A stretch of DNA of 64,000 bases from Rhodopirellula islandica (lineage in GTDB: Bacteria; Planctomycetota; Planctomycetia; Pirellulales; Pirellulaceae): assembly GCF_001027925.1 (NCBI RefSeq), contig NZ_LECT01000015.1:292114-356113 (forward strand). Reading direction: 5' to 3'. Both the position numbers and the translations under genes were made by a program. The notes beneath the pieces were generated by a model. The model was not told the DNA's origin and made no database searches. It saw only the letters and a list, made by a program, of their open reading frames with translations. How positions within the stretch are numbered: the first letter of the stretch is position 1; each line of letters starts with the position of its first letter. Shown here one piece after another: positions 8,330 through 17,879 of the stretch.

Positions 8330-8791
8330 TCAGGGACCGATGCTGGGCGGGTTGTCCAGCAGGAAGTCGCGAGGACCGCGGTGCGTGTAGTAAGGGTACG
8401 CGACCTGGGCAGACGGCGCACCTGCTGTGAATGGCTGGCCTTGCATTTGAGCCGCCGCTCCGTGACCCAGCACGCCTGGGTTCATATGCGAACTGTAGTC
8501 CAATCCGCCTTGTTGCCAACCGAGAGGACCGGCTTCACAGCCCGTCCGGCAACCGGTTTTGCAACCCATCAGCCGGCCGCGAGTTTTGCCCAGCAATCCG
8601 CCACTGCCATTGCGACCGCACGAGCCATTGCTGCAGGCACCGTTGCCACACGAGGAGTCACCACAACCGCAATCGCTTGAGGCGACGCCGCAGTTGCCAG
8701 TCGAACATCCGCCACGTGTATTGTGGTGGAGGCATCCGGTGCTGATCATCAGCATTCCGGCCATCGATCCGAGTAAGAGCCAACGATTCAT
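8330..8791 (-). CDS. Cys/Gly-rich lipoprotein, hypothetical
   Basis: 153 residues from ATG 8791, chosen because an A/G-rich ribosome site (GGAAGGG) lies just upstream and because it begins a lipoprotein signal M-N-R-W-L-L-L-G-S-M ending in the lipobox S-T-G-C. The mature N-terminal part is very rich in cysteine, glycine, serine and asparagine, with short repeats of the type C-G-x-G-x-C-S-N-G-S-C, and then turns proline/glutamine/glycine rich. The cysteines could bind metal or form disulfides in the envelope. Proteins of this style are common in planctomycetes and have no assigned function. It lies upstream of cysE on the same strand, 115 bases away. Confidence 0.7.
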   Translation of the reverse strand: MNRWLLLGSMAGMLMISTGCLHHNTRGGCSTGNCGVASSDCGCGDSSCGNGACSNGSCGRNGSGGLLGKTRGRLMGCKTGCRTGCEAGPLGWQQGGLDYSSHMNPGVLGHGAAAQMQGQPFTAGAPSAQVAYPYYTHRGPRDFLLDNPPSIGP

Positions 8792-9194
8792 TCCGAACCC
8801 TTCCATCCAATATGAATTGGGTGCCGAGCACAAAGGTCTCGACACGTGATACGAGTCTTTCTTTCACCTTTCGTTTCGGCCGTTGACACCGATTCGATGC
8901 ACACAATCGCACCAACCGCGCCAGAAGTCGGAAGGGGTGGGCGGCAAGGTTTACCTAAACTAACAATTGGGGCTTCCTTTGCAGTTTCAGACCAAGCCGT
9001 TCCTGACAAGGTTCGCGGGCCCCGATGCCAAGCCCACCGCAAACGCCCCGGTTTAAGCGATTTCCAACTTGAATCAGCGTGCAAAAACCGCGGGTCCGCG
9101 TTAGGCTGAGAGGTCCGGAGCATGGTCGCGGCTTTCATTTTGGCGACGACCGACGCATCCTCCGGACGCGAACCAACTCCAGCAGGCGAGGAAA
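8792..9194. other. intergenic region, no gene seen
   Basis: About 400 bases between the divergent lipoprotein gene and the membrane-protein gene at 9195. It must hold both promoters. I see no convincing RNA fold, repeat or small gene; an open frame on the reverse strand here has no recognisable product. Confidence 0.5.
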
Positions 9195-10085
9195 ATGAAG
9201 ACCGAGGCGCCCGACGCACCGCCAACCGAATTCTCCGGCAATGAATTGGTTTCGAACCACTTCGCGTCGATCCAAGCGTTCGGAACGGATCTCGCGGAAG
9301 AACGCCCTGGCCGGGTGCTGAACTGGTTCCGGCAAGTGGTCACGCTACTCGGCATCGCCGCGTTTCATGGTTCGCTCAGTTTCATTGCCTGCCTGTGCGT
9401 TCTGCTGACCGTCCGGTTTGTGTTCTTCACCCAGCAAGTCGACGTGGTCGGAATCCTTTGGTTCGTTGCGGCCATCGCAGTCGGCGGTCTCATCGGCCTC
9501 CTGCAGCTAACGATTGTCTCGCGCTACGAAGAGTACCCGTTCCACCTGCTGTTGGCCCGCCGACTTCGCCGTGTCATCCAAGGACGCCAAAACCCGGTGG
9601 TCTCTCCCAGCGACGAGGGAGCCCGATTCTGCGAAATCGTCCCTCAAGAAAGATGGAAGCTTCTGCGCCTGGAAACCGCATCTGACCTCGCTTGGGTACG
9701 CATCGACCACAACGGCGTGTGGATGGAAGGCGATCGCAATCGATATCACTTTCCCCCCAGTTCGATCTTGGGGGCGATCCCTCAGTCGTTCACTCCGGCC
9801 GGAGGTTGGGCCCAACTGCACGCCGCGATGATCTACGTTCGCACCGAAAACGGTCCGGAAGAAATCCCCGTGGTCTACCGCGACTTTCGTTTTGCGGAAA
9901 TGAACTCGGCTGAGCGCTGCCGTCAACGAGATGCAATGGTCGAAGCGATCTGCGAAATCGCTCGAGGCAGCGAGTACGAACCGATCTGCGTGCCAATGGA
10001 CACCAACCCATCGCAAGCGTCCGACACACCAGCCAGCAACAATCCCTACGCTCCACCGCCGATGACGTCGCATACCGGAGCGTGA
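9195..10085 (+). CDS. membrane protein with C-terminal cytosolic domain, unknown function
   Basis: 296 residues; the ATG at 9195 is preceded by a good ribosome site (GAGG, seven bases upstream). Two hydrophobic segments at about residues 48-75 and 83-107 are followed by a basic stretch (L-L-A-R-R-L-R-R-V) and a soluble domain with W-V-R-I-D-H-N-G-V-W-M-E-G-D-R, then a proline-rich tail with N-N-P-Y-A-P-P-P. The N-P-Y-A-P-P motif is typical of short planctomycete membrane proteins, where it normally stands near the N-terminus. Family not recognised. It is followed directly by the 247-bp tandem array. Confidence 0.7.
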   Translation: MKTEAPDAPPTEFSGNELVSNHFASIQAFGTDLAEERPGRVLNWFRQVVTLLGIAAFHGSLSFIACLCVLLTVRFVFFTQQVDVVGILWFVAAIAVGGLIGLLQLTIVSRYEEYPFHLLLARRLRRVIQGRQNPVVSPSDEGARFCEIVPQERWKLLRLETASDLAWVRIDHNGVWMEGDRNRYHFPPSSILGAIPQSFTPAGGWAQLHAAMIYVRTENGPEEIPVVYRDFRFAEMNSAERCRQRDAMVEAICEIARGSEYEPICVPMDTNPSQASDTPASNNPYAPPPMTSHTGA

Positions 10086-10130
10086 AAGCAGTCATCGACG
10101 CTGGAAGAATCGAGACGTCGTCGAGACTCA

Positions 10131-11483
10131 CCGACATCGCCCCGGAGGGGCCGACGTTCTTAGCTCGGGGCGGAAGCCCCGAGAACGAGTGTGAAAATCA
10201 AACGGTCGCCCCGGATGGGGCCGGCGTGGAAGATGCCGAGTTGTTGTGCCGCGTGACGCCAGCGGTTGGAATTGGACAGGGTCGCGATGAGGCTTGGCAT
10301 TTGAGGGCTGCCCGACGGAACAGTTGGGGACAACTGTTCTACTCTGGTGCAATGCATTTCTACGCGTACGAGACTCACCGACATCGCCCCGGACGGGGCC
10401 GGCGTTCTTAGCTCGGGGTGGAAGCCCCGAGAACGAGTGTGAAAAACAAACGGTCGCCCCGGACGGGGCCGGCGTGGAAGATGCCGCGTTGTTGTGCCGC
10501 GTGACGCCAGCGGATGGAATTGGACTGGGTCGCGATGAGGCTTGGCATTTGAGGGCCGCCCGACGGAACAGTTGGGGACAACTGTTCTACTCTGGTGCAC
10601 TGCATTTCAACGCGTTCGAGACTCACCGACATCGCCCCGGAGGGGCCGCCGTTCTTAGCTCGGGGCGGAAGCCCCGAGAACGAGTGTGAAAAACAAACGG
10701 TCGCCCCGGATGGGGCCGGCGTGGAAGATGCCGCGTTGTTGTGCCGCGTGACGCCAGCGGATGGAATTGGACTGGGTCGCGATGAGGCTTGGCATTTGAG
10801 GGCTGCCCGACGGAACAGTTGGGGACAACTGTTCTACTCTGGTGCAATGCATTTCTACGCGTTCGAAGTTCACCGACATCGCTCCGGAGGGGCCGGCGTT
10901 CTTAGCTCGGGGTGGAAGCCCCGAGAACGAGTGTGAAAAACAAACGGTCGCCCCGGATGGGGCCGGCGTGGAAGATGCCGAGTTGTTGCGCCGCGTGACG
11001 TCAGCGGATGGAATTGGACTGGGTCGCGATGAGGCTTGGCATTTGAGGGCCGCCCGACAGAACAGTTGAGGACAACTGTTCTACTCTGGTGCACTGAATT
11101 TCTACGCGTTCGAAGTTTACCGACATCGCCCCGGAGGGGCCGACGTTCTTAGCTCGGGGTGGAAGCCCCGAGAACGATCGTGAAAATCAAACGGTCGCCC
11201 CGGATGGGGCCGGCGTGGAAGATGCCGAGTTGTTGTGCCGCGTGACGCCAGCGGATGGAAATGAACCGGGTCGCGATGAGGCTTGGCATTTGAGGGCTGC
11301 CCGACGGAACAGTTGGGGACAACTGTTCTACTCTGGTGCAATGCATTTCTACGCGTACGAGACTCACCGACATCGCCCCGGACGGGGCCGCCGTTCTTAG
11401 CTCGGGGTGGAAGCCCCGAGAACGAGTGTGAAAATCAAACGGTCGCCCCGGATGGGGCCGGCGTGGAAGATGCCGCGTTGTTG
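10131..11483. repeat. tandem array, 247-bp period, five full units plus a partial sixth
   Basis: Units begin with CCGACATCGC at 10131, 10378, 10626, 10873, 11120 and 11367; spacings are 247, 248, 247, 247 and 247. The sixth copy breaks off after about 117 bases. Each unit has four recognisable hairpins: CCCCGGA(C)GGGG near the start, CTCGGGG(C)...CCCCGAG with GGAA-type loop, GCCCCGGATGGGGC, and GAACAGTTG-GGGA-CAACTGTTC. The period is not a multiple of three and the open frames shift between copies, so it is not coding. The first two hairpins recur in dispersed form elsewhere in the window. It fills the convergent space between the membrane-protein gene and a reverse-strand gene. Confidence 0.95.
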
Positions 11484-11545
11484 ACCCTGATCGTCGTGCC
11501 AGTGTTGTATTCCTTCGGAAGGCGATGGCGGCCTTCCTGACGCCA

Positions 11546-11926
11546 TCAGTGATCGTCCGTTTCGATTCGGTCGTCATCCGGAGTGGCGAATAATCCCCAG
11601 CAATACGCGGGGACGAGTCGGCCGGCAAACTTGTCATGCACAGACAACACCACGAACCAAATCAGCATCATCGTGCCAATCGGCGGTGTGAAATCAATGT
11701 ACTTGTTTGCCCGCAGCCAAATCGGAATGACAATGCTAACGATCAAGACAACCGTCCATCTCCATGACTCTCTGCCCCAATGGCGAATGGCGAGGTAGTT
11801 CCCGCAATGCTGGCAATGCCCTAGCGGGAACGCGAACCGCCAAAATCCAACCGGCCCCTCGCAAACCGGGCAATTGTGCGTCAGGTTCGCTGGCGCGGAT
11901 TCAGGTGATTGATACGGATTGATCAT
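11546..11926 (-). CDS. small zinc-ribbon membrane protein, unknown function
   Basis: 126 residues from ATG 11926, giving the N-terminus M-I-N-P-Y-Q-S-P, a start style frequent in planctomycete membrane proteins; a start 13 codons upstream is less likely. A four-cysteine zinc ribbon (C-P-V-C ... C-Q-H-C, residues about 19-42) precedes two hydrophobic helices. The tail is acidic (D-D-D-R-I-E-T-D-D). It probably sits in the inner membrane with the ribbon in the cytosol. Function not known. Confidence 0.65.
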   Translation of the reverse strand: MINPYQSPESAPANLTHNCPVCEGPVGFWRFAFPLGHCQHCGNYLAIRHWGRESWRWTVVLIVSIVIPIWLRANKYIDFTPPIGTMMLIWFVVLSVHDKFAGRLVPAYCWGLFATPDDDRIETDDH

Positions 11927-12009
11927 GGCAGCTTGAGATGGCAAAGCACGAATCGTGGTTTGCAATCATAGCAGGCTGCACTGCAAGGCGGCGTTTCCGC
12001 TGACCGCCC

Positions 12010-15000
12010 TCACTCTTCGCTCTTGGGGGCAGGCAAACGGAGCGAATCCGAGGTCATGTAGGTGGCCCAGAACAGCGGTTGGTTCCCGTTGATGTTCTTG
12101 GATTCCTCATCCGCCTTTCCGAGCAGCGGTTCTCCAGCGACGGAAAGCTCCGCTTGCCGCAGCAGCGAAACGCCTCGACGCGTGGCGGATGCCAGTGATG
12201 TGTGAGGCGCTTCGTTGATCAGTTCACCGATCACGGTGGCCGCGGACTGGCCACCGGTGACCCAGCGACTGAGCGTGATCTCCTTGACTCCGCTGCAGCG
12301 AAGGGCAGCGAGCGGAAAGAAAACCTCGGAACCATCCCCAAGCTTCGCAGCCCCGGCGGCGGTTCGATAGCCAGGCAACGCCACTGTCCGCGGGCCACTG
12401 GCGGGCAATCGAACCCATCCGGACAATCGATCCCATGGGCCGCTGGCGTCCGAACGTGGCGTCGAGGTGCTGACGGGGATGGTTGTGGTTGCCATGGGTG
12501 CCACCACGTTGGGAGTCAGCGGCGAAGCGACCACCAAGTGCGCCACGCCCAAACCGACTCGATCGGTTGGTGGCGCGGATCCAAGCGTCCATTGCAGTGG
12601 ATCCTCTGCCGCCGCCAGCATCTCGTCGATCATTTGATCGTTGAGCTCCTTTTGCCGAGGTGCGAAGAACGTTCCCGCCATCACCGCAACTCGGTTGCCA
12701 TCACTCGCGGCTCCGACATCCCGAAGGGCCAAGCCTGGCGTCGGGGCGTAGCTGATCTTCATCACGTCCGCCCAAAGTTGAGCTGGTGCCGCGGGATCGT
12801 CTTCCGCCGCATCCTCCAAGCCTTCCGCGGCATTGTCTTCGGCTGTGACATCCGGCCCATCGCTGGCTGGCAACAGTTCAAACGGCAGGTACCACAACGG
12901 CCCATCAGGAACGATCACCAACTTTTCCAGCCCCGATTCATTCCAAGCCGACTTCGAGGGAAACAACATTTCTTTCAGCGCAGCGGCTGTGTCACGCCAT
13001 GATTCGTCATCAGGGAGCCGCTTGCCTCGACTTCGGTTGGCACCGATCTCGGCCAACAACTTCGAAATCATCATGGGGATACGCCGCCCGGCAGGCGAGA
13101 TCCAGCCTGTCGTGGTGCCGTCTCTTGTAAGGGTCGCGACCAAACGAGGACCATCCACTACAAAGGTCAACAATCCCGTTCCCGGAGGCAGAGCACCAGC
13201 GTCTTCCGTTGCGATTGGCGGAGGGCAAACGGCGGGGATCCTCAAACGCTGGAGTGCAATCTGAGTGACCACCGACTCCTGAAGATTTGCCAACGCTGCG
13301 TCGCGTGGTGCGGTGTCTTCCAGGCCTTCGCGAAGAGAGACTTGGACTTTCTGCCGTAGGTCGGCAAGCATCGGTGGAGGCTGCACGACCAATTCCTTGG
13401 CCGCCGGCCAAAACGAGTCCGCAGGGTCCGTGACCAGAGATCGAACGTCCATCAAACGGCCTCGAAGTGGCAGCGCCGAGGCCAAGCGAGCCGCATGAAT
13501 TCGGTCAGTGGACTTGAGCACATCGATGTCGTTGTTTTCGGCCACCGCCAGTTCCAAGCGGCCACGGTGCAAGGGCGTCGAATCAAGTCCGATCAAAGCA
13601 ATCGCATCCACCGGATCGCGCCGCCATGTCGGCATTGAGACAGGCGACGTGAAGTAAGCCAGCAAACTCTTGGTGGATTGGTTGCCGATCGATCGGCCCA
13701 TCAACGCTTGCACCAAACTCAATTGATAGTGCGAGGGCATGGAGATCACCGGCCGATTGCGGTCGCGTCGATTGTTGATGAACTCGTTCAGCGATCCCAT
13801 CGCGTTGGAGAGCTTTCCGTCGGGGCCACCGAGTGATTCACCGCGAGACGCAGCAATGCGTGCCGCGACATAGGCTCCGTACGCTTCCAAGCGAGGGAAG
13901 TCCACATCTCGACGGGAAGCGATTTCGATGGCCAGCGTCATCGCTTCCGTGGCGGCGTCGACTCGGCCCGCACTGATCGCGGCGTCCGCCGCAACCAGGT
14001 AGCAATGCAGCGACGCCAATCGCGATTCACGGATCAGCGTGCGTCCGGCCAACAAAGAGGTCTGCTCCACCGTCCCGTATTGCTGGGGGCCTGCCGCACC
14101 AACAGCCAACTGCAGGGCTTCCCCGATGAATTCGTACTGTTCCAAGGCCGCCGCGGAATTGACGGCTCGTTGGCTGGTCGCGACCAAACCAGCGGCCACG
14201 TTGGGTTCCAACTTTCCGTTTGCGTCCCCCGCGACACCGACCGTCATCCCGGCCAGAAACATCAGCGGTGTGAGCGGATGCACCGAGCCACCCAGGGTGG
14301 CGTACTTGCCCACGCGATCGACCACCGTTGAATCTTCGCCCACGGCAATTTGCCCCACGCCTCGCATCGCGCCGATCAACGAACGGCCACCGGGTGAATT
14401 CAACCCGGCGGGATACTTGGTCGATTCCATCAACTCGGATGCCAGCGGTTCTTGTGCGGACAGTTCCCCCATCACGACGCGTCGTCGATACATCATCAGT
14501 GCGATCGATCGCATGATCTCAATCGCATCGACTCGCCTGAGATTCTGGCTTTCAATTCGCCCGCCTTGTTGGAGACGTTGTTCAGTCATCACCTCGCCGC
14601 TTTGAAGCATCAATCCATCTGGGATCGGAGCGAGCCGAACCGCATTGGCTTCGGGCCACAAATTTGTCGCCCCGGCTTTGATCGCGTTGCCTTGATTCAG
14701 ACTCGACCAATCAATCGCGCCCAACCATCCGCGATTGCGAACGGTGATCTGCATGCCGGCGTCCAAGTGCGTGCGACAAAGCGGCAAGTGGCCCAGATGC
14801 CAGTAACACTCCGCCAACATTGCATGCATAGGAATCGCATCGATCCACTTGCCGTTGACGTCCGTTCGCGAACTTCGGAGCGCGGACTCGAACGCGTTCA
14901 CCGCGTTCTTCATATCGCCGTCACGATAGATTTTGAGCCCGGTGTAGTAGTTTTGGGGCGGGTACTGGCTGCCAGAACTCGCGGTACCACCGAAACCTTG

Positions 15001-15102
15001 CCCGACAGCGAGCCCCGTCGGAGCAACGACCGACGCCGCGATGACCACGAGGGAGAAGAACGCCCCAAATCGAGGTGGAGTGGATGTTGGTTGCACAGTC
15101 AT
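12010..15102 (-). CDS. large secreted protein with TPR-like region and degenerate CHAT domain
   Basis: About 1030 residues from ATG 15102; ATGs at 15129 and 15138 are alternatives. A signal peptide (F-F-S-L-V-V-I-A-A-S-V-V) ends near G-L-A-V-G-Q-G. The N-terminal part has TPR-like helices (Y-Y-T-G-L-K-I-Y-R-D-G-D, A-E-C-Y-W-H-L-G-H-L). The C-terminal 350 residues match the CHAT caspase-like fold: L-V-I-V-P-D-G-P-L-W-Y-L-P-F-E-L-L, then I-S-Y-A-P-T-P-G-L, and the closing P-L-F-W-A-T-Y. The catalytic sites appear lost: the His motif reads H-L-V-V-A-S-P and the position of the usual S-A-C-E-T-G reads P-G-Y-R-T-A. It is therefore probably a pseudo-protease used for binding. Divergent from the gene at 15242. 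Confidence 0.8.
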   Translation of the reverse strand: MTVQPTSTPPRFGAFFSLVVIAASVVAPTGLAVGQGFGGTASSGSQYPPQNYYTGLKIYRDGDMKNAVNAFESALRSSRTDVNGKWIDAIPMHAMLAECYWHLGHLPLCRTHLDAGMQITVRNRGWLGAIDWSSLNQGNAIKAGATNLWPEANAVRLAPIPDGLMLQSGEVMTEQRLQQGGRIESQNLRRVDAIEIMRSIALMMYRRRVVMGELSAQEPLASELMESTKYPAGLNSPGGRSLIGAMRGVGQIAVGEDSTVVDRVGKYATLGGSVHPLTPLMFLAGMTVGVAGDANGKLEPNVAAGLVATSQRAVNSAAALEQYEFIGEALQLAVGAAGPQQYGTVEQTSLLAGRTLIRESRLASLHCYLVAADAAISAGRVDAATEAMTLAIEIASRRDVDFPRLEAYGAYVAARIAASRGESLGGPDGKLSNAMGSLNEFINNRRDRNRPVISMPSHYQLSLVQALMGRSIGNQSTKSLLAYFTSPVSMPTWRRDPVDAIALIGLDSTPLHRGRLELAVAENNDIDVLKSTDRIHAARLASALPLRGRLMDVRSLVTDPADSFWPAAKELVVQPPPMLADLRQKVQVSLREGLEDTAPRDAALANLQESVVTQIALQRLRIPAVCPPPIATEDAGALPPGTGLLTFVVDGPRLVATLTRDGTTTGWISPAGRRIPMMISKLLAEIGANRSRGKRLPDDESWRDTAAALKEMLFPSKSAWNESGLEKLVIVPDGPLWYLPFELLPASDGPDVTAEDNAAEGLEDAAEDDPAAPAQLWADVMKISYAPTPGLALRDVGAASDGNRVAVMAGTFFAPRQKELNDQMIDEMLAAAEDPLQWTLGSAPPTDRVGLGVAHLVVASPLTPNVVAPMATTTIPVSTSTPRSDASGPWDRLSGWVRLPASGPRTVALPGYRTAAGAAKLGDGSEVFFPLAALRCSGVKEITLSRWVTGGQSAATVIGELINEAPHTSLASATRRGVSLLRQAELSVAGEPLLGKADEESKNINGNQPLFWATYMTSDSLRLPAPKSEE

Positions 15103-15241
15103 GCCAGCGATGCGATGGGAATGGAACATGGTTTCCATTCTATCCGCGACCTTTGACCGAGACGAATGAATCGGTTGATGGTGGAGGGGAGAATCAGCGA
15201 TCCCTTCCGTGTGCAGCAACCGAACTGGTTATGCTGATTGC

Positions 15242-15952
15242 ATGAATTCCGACGATGACAACGCCGTTTTGCCGAACCCCTATGCAACGGGGCCTCCGAC
15301 AGAGGGAGACGACGAAGACCGAGCATTGCTGTTGGAAATTCTGCCGGACGAAGACACTTTCCCGACGATCCCTCGCACGATCCTGCGTTGGACGCTGGTC
15401 TGCAGCATTGCAGCGATCCCCAGTTTCGTGATCGGGTTCACGGTCACTCAGGGGCAATTCTGGGGGATGGTGACCGGAATTGTGATCTTCATCGTCGGCT
15501 ATGTCTGGGCCGACTTGGTCACACGTTCTCAATCTTGGCGTCATTCGCGACAAATCGCGGCCACCTTGCGCACCGTCTATGTGTTGCGATTGGTGGCCTC
15601 GGTGATCCTTCCTGCCGGCATGATCGTCGACATGTTTTCAGGCATGCTGGCGGTCATGATTGTCGCCGGTGTCCGCCAATTCGAAACCGAATCCGAATTC
15701 GGATTCCTTTCCGCGGTCTGCACGACGCTTGTCCAAGGAGTCCTGCTGAACGTGGTGCTCTTGATCGTCGCATTCTGCGTCTTCCCAATCGTGCGAATGG
15801 TCGGACGAGCACGCAAAAAGCGAAAGCAAAAGAAGATGTCAAACGACGATCAGACGCCGCTGGAATCGCCCTCGGACTCACTCTCGGAATCCGTTGCGAA
15901 TCCTTTGCTGTCTTCGTCCGACTCGGACCCGCCCGAGCCTTCGTTGCGGTAG
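15242..15952 (+). CDS. multi-pass membrane protein, unknown function
   Basis: 236 residues from ATG 15242 (M-N-S-D-D-D-N), preferred over the track start at 15209 because of the N-P-Y-A-T-G-P-P motif shortly after it. Four hydrophobic helices (about residues 50-75, 80-95, 120-150 and 165-195) are followed by a very basic stretch (R-A-R-K-K-R-K-Q-K-K) and a Ser/Asp/Pro-rich tail. The last 103 bases overlap, tail to tail, the reverse-strand lipoprotein gene that ends at 15850. Family unknown. Confidence 0.65.
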   Translation: MNSDDDNAVLPNPYATGPPTEGDDEDRALLLEILPDEDTFPTIPRTILRWTLVCSIAAIPSFVIGFTVTQGQFWGMVTGIVIFIVGYVWADLVTRSQSWRHSRQIAATLRTVYVLRLVASVILPAGMIVDMFSGMLAVMIVAGVRQFETESEFGFLSAVCTTLVQGVLLNVVLLIVAFCVFPIVRMVGRARKKRKQKKMSNDDQTPLESPSDSLSESVANPLLSSSDSDPPEPSLR

Positions 15953-17592
15953 TAGGTCCGCAAGTTCTTCGGCAGTGGATCGAACGCCAATTGGTCAGGC
16001 AAGATGCCTTTCGTTTTCGCCATTCTCAACAACGACACCGCGTCGCCATAGCCACCGCCCACTTCGGTCAGGCCTTCGAGGACTGCAGCGAGCGAGTTGT
16101 TGACTTCGGCAAAGGCATCGTCCTTGCCAGCTTGGAAGCGGCTGATGCGAAGTTGCCCCGTTTCAGGCACAGACCGAATCATGATGCCCGATGGGCCTAA
16201 GAAGAACGATTCAATTTGCAGTGGTTGAACATCGCCGAACAACACGATTTCTGGTTTGCGACGCAGCGAAACCACCACGGAAGGCTTCACTGAAGACGGG
16301 ACTTGGTACAGCCGGTAGGTGCCACGCAAGTTTTGTCCCGCCAGCTTCTGTTTTCCATCTTCGCGATTCCTGAGCTTGCAGAATGCTCCGTAGCGGGTTT
16401 CCAAGCTGGGTGAGTCCATCAATCGCTGCAGACCTTCGACCACGTTGTGATGTTCCATGTCTTCCAGTGCCTTCAAAGCAGGAGCACGGAAGGCGGGCTC
16501 CGCTCGAATGGCGGCGATCAAAGGATCGATGGCTTCGTCCCGATCCAAGTAGGCCAGAGCTTCGGCGGCATAGAACCGCAACTCGGGATTGGATGACTGG
16601 ACCGCTTCCAACAAAGTTGGAATCGCGGGTTCCCCCAATCCTTCCAACTGCAACGCAGCGTCCGCGGCTTTGGAAGGCTGCTTCATCCGCTCGCCCAGTT
16701 TGGTCAGGCGAACCTGCGTGTTGGAAGACTCCGGCGCCACACCAATGGCACGAACCACGGCCATCAAACGGGCCACGTTGTTTCGATAGCGCGGGTGAAC
16801 ATCCAATTGAATGAAGTCGTCTTCGATCGGTTCCGCAATCCCACGCCGAGTTGAGCCGTCGAAAAAGTAAAATCGTTTGTTGATGGCCTGGGCAATTGCC
16901 GCGGACATTTTGACGTGTTGAAAATCGGGACGAAGCACCAACCCGATCTTGCGATCGTTCTGCACGACTCCGCCGGACAAGATCGAACCTTGCACTTGCA
17001 GGGCTTCGTCTTTTTCGCCTTCATGATCGGCACGTGTCAGAATGGGCCCGGTCGCGACCGCCAACACTTCACTGCTTCGAACCGAACTGTCGAGCACCTT
17101 TTGGTGCCGCATGCGGGTGTCAAGCAACCAACCGCCGTGCAAGTCCGTCGCTTCGGTTTTGGGTGGGGTCAAAACCTGCAAATCCAACACATCGCCTCGG
17201 CGCGCACCAGGAGGAATGCTGCCACGAACTTGGACCAACGCAGTGTCGTTGCGTTCCAAGAACTCGTTTGGATTCGGAATCTCTTTGCGTTTCATTTCCT
17301 CGAGCAGCATGTCGCGGAAACCCGAAGGCAGTGCGGGACCGCCTGTATCGGGCAACGCATTGACGATTGCAACTCCCGTGACCGGGACGCTCTGCATGCC
17401 GTGAGGGATGGCCGCTTCTCGGACCAAATCCGGCGGTTCAGGGACCCTCAGCAATTTGGCCAACTGAGGGTTGTCGGGCTCATCCTGCTTGCCAAGTTTC
17501 CAAAACGAAGTGCACCCGCCAGCGGCGGTCAAAGACAACGTGATCCACACCAACCCGAATCGGCAGCGATGGAGAGCGGTAGTTGCGTTCAT
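15850..17592 (-). CDS. lipoprotein with FlgI-like domain and HEAT repeats
   Basis: 580 residues from ATG 17592, which places a lipobox (T-A-A-G-G-C) at the end of a hydrophobic signal. Residues about 60-300 resemble the flagellar P-ring protein FlgI: V-P-V-T-G-V-A-I-V-N-A-L-P-D-T-G, then V-Q-V-R-G-S-I-P-P-G-A-R-R-G-D-V-L-D, and G-G-W-L-L-D-T. Residues about 310-420 are HEAT-type helical repeats (G-E-P-A-I-P-T-L-L-E-A, A-A-E-A-L-A-Y-L-D). The C-terminus is a low-complexity Ser/Asp/Glu tail. No flagellar gene is nearby, so it is probably a periplasmic scaffold using the FlgI fold rather than a P-ring. Part of the 3' end is antisense to the gene at 15242. Confidence 0.8.
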   Translation of the reverse strand: MNATTALHRCRFGLVWITLSLTAAGGCTSFWKLGKQDEPDNPQLAKLLRVPEPPDLVREAAIPHGMQSVPVTGVAIVNALPDTGGPALPSGFRDMLLEEMKRKEIPNPNEFLERNDTALVQVRGSIPPGARRGDVLDLQVLTPPKTEATDLHGGWLLDTRMRHQKVLDSSVRSSEVLAVATGPILTRADHEGEKDEALQVQGSILSGGVVQNDRKIGLVLRPDFQHVKMSAAIAQAINKRFYFFDGSTRRGIAEPIEDDFIQLDVHPRYRNNVARLMAVVRAIGVAPESSNTQVRLTKLGERMKQPSKAADAALQLEGLGEPAIPTLLEAVQSSNPELRFYAAEALAYLDRDEAIDPLIAAIRAEPAFRAPALKALEDMEHHNVVEGLQRLMDSPSLETRYGAFCKLRNREDGKQKLAGQNLRGTYRLYQVPSSVKPSVVVSLRRKPEIVLFGDVQPLQIESFFLGPSGIMIRSVPETGQLRISRFQAGKDDAFAEVNNSLAAVLEGLTEVGGGYGDAVSLLRMAKTKGILPDQLAFDPLPKNLRTYYRNEGSGGSESDEDSKGFATDSESESEGDSSGV

Positions 17593-17879
17593 GAGCGTAC
17601 GAATGCGTTCGTCGTAAGTTGATTGGCCACGATTACTCCAGGAAGTAGTCAATCGGAGGAACGTGACACAAGAGCAGACGCCCAGCCAACACAATCTGTC
17701 CCATCTGTTTGGACCGATTGGCGGGTTGCTCCGCCTTCGCCCCTGGACGCAGTGTTAAACTGCGATGGTCGAGACGGTCATTGAACCGAGACGCCAACGG
17801 ACGCCAAACCAGTCGGCAACTGCCTCCTCGGAACCGATTGTCTTCCACCCCGCATTCATCCTTCCCGTGATTTGCACAG

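Noticed and set aside
10131..11483. CRISPR-like periodicity
   Set aside because: Repeats are 247 bp and adjacent, with no unique spacers of constant size and no cas genes nearby.
10082..11540. Many short open frames on both strands repeating the same peptides
   Set aside because: They follow the 247-bp repeat, which shifts frame every unit; not genes.
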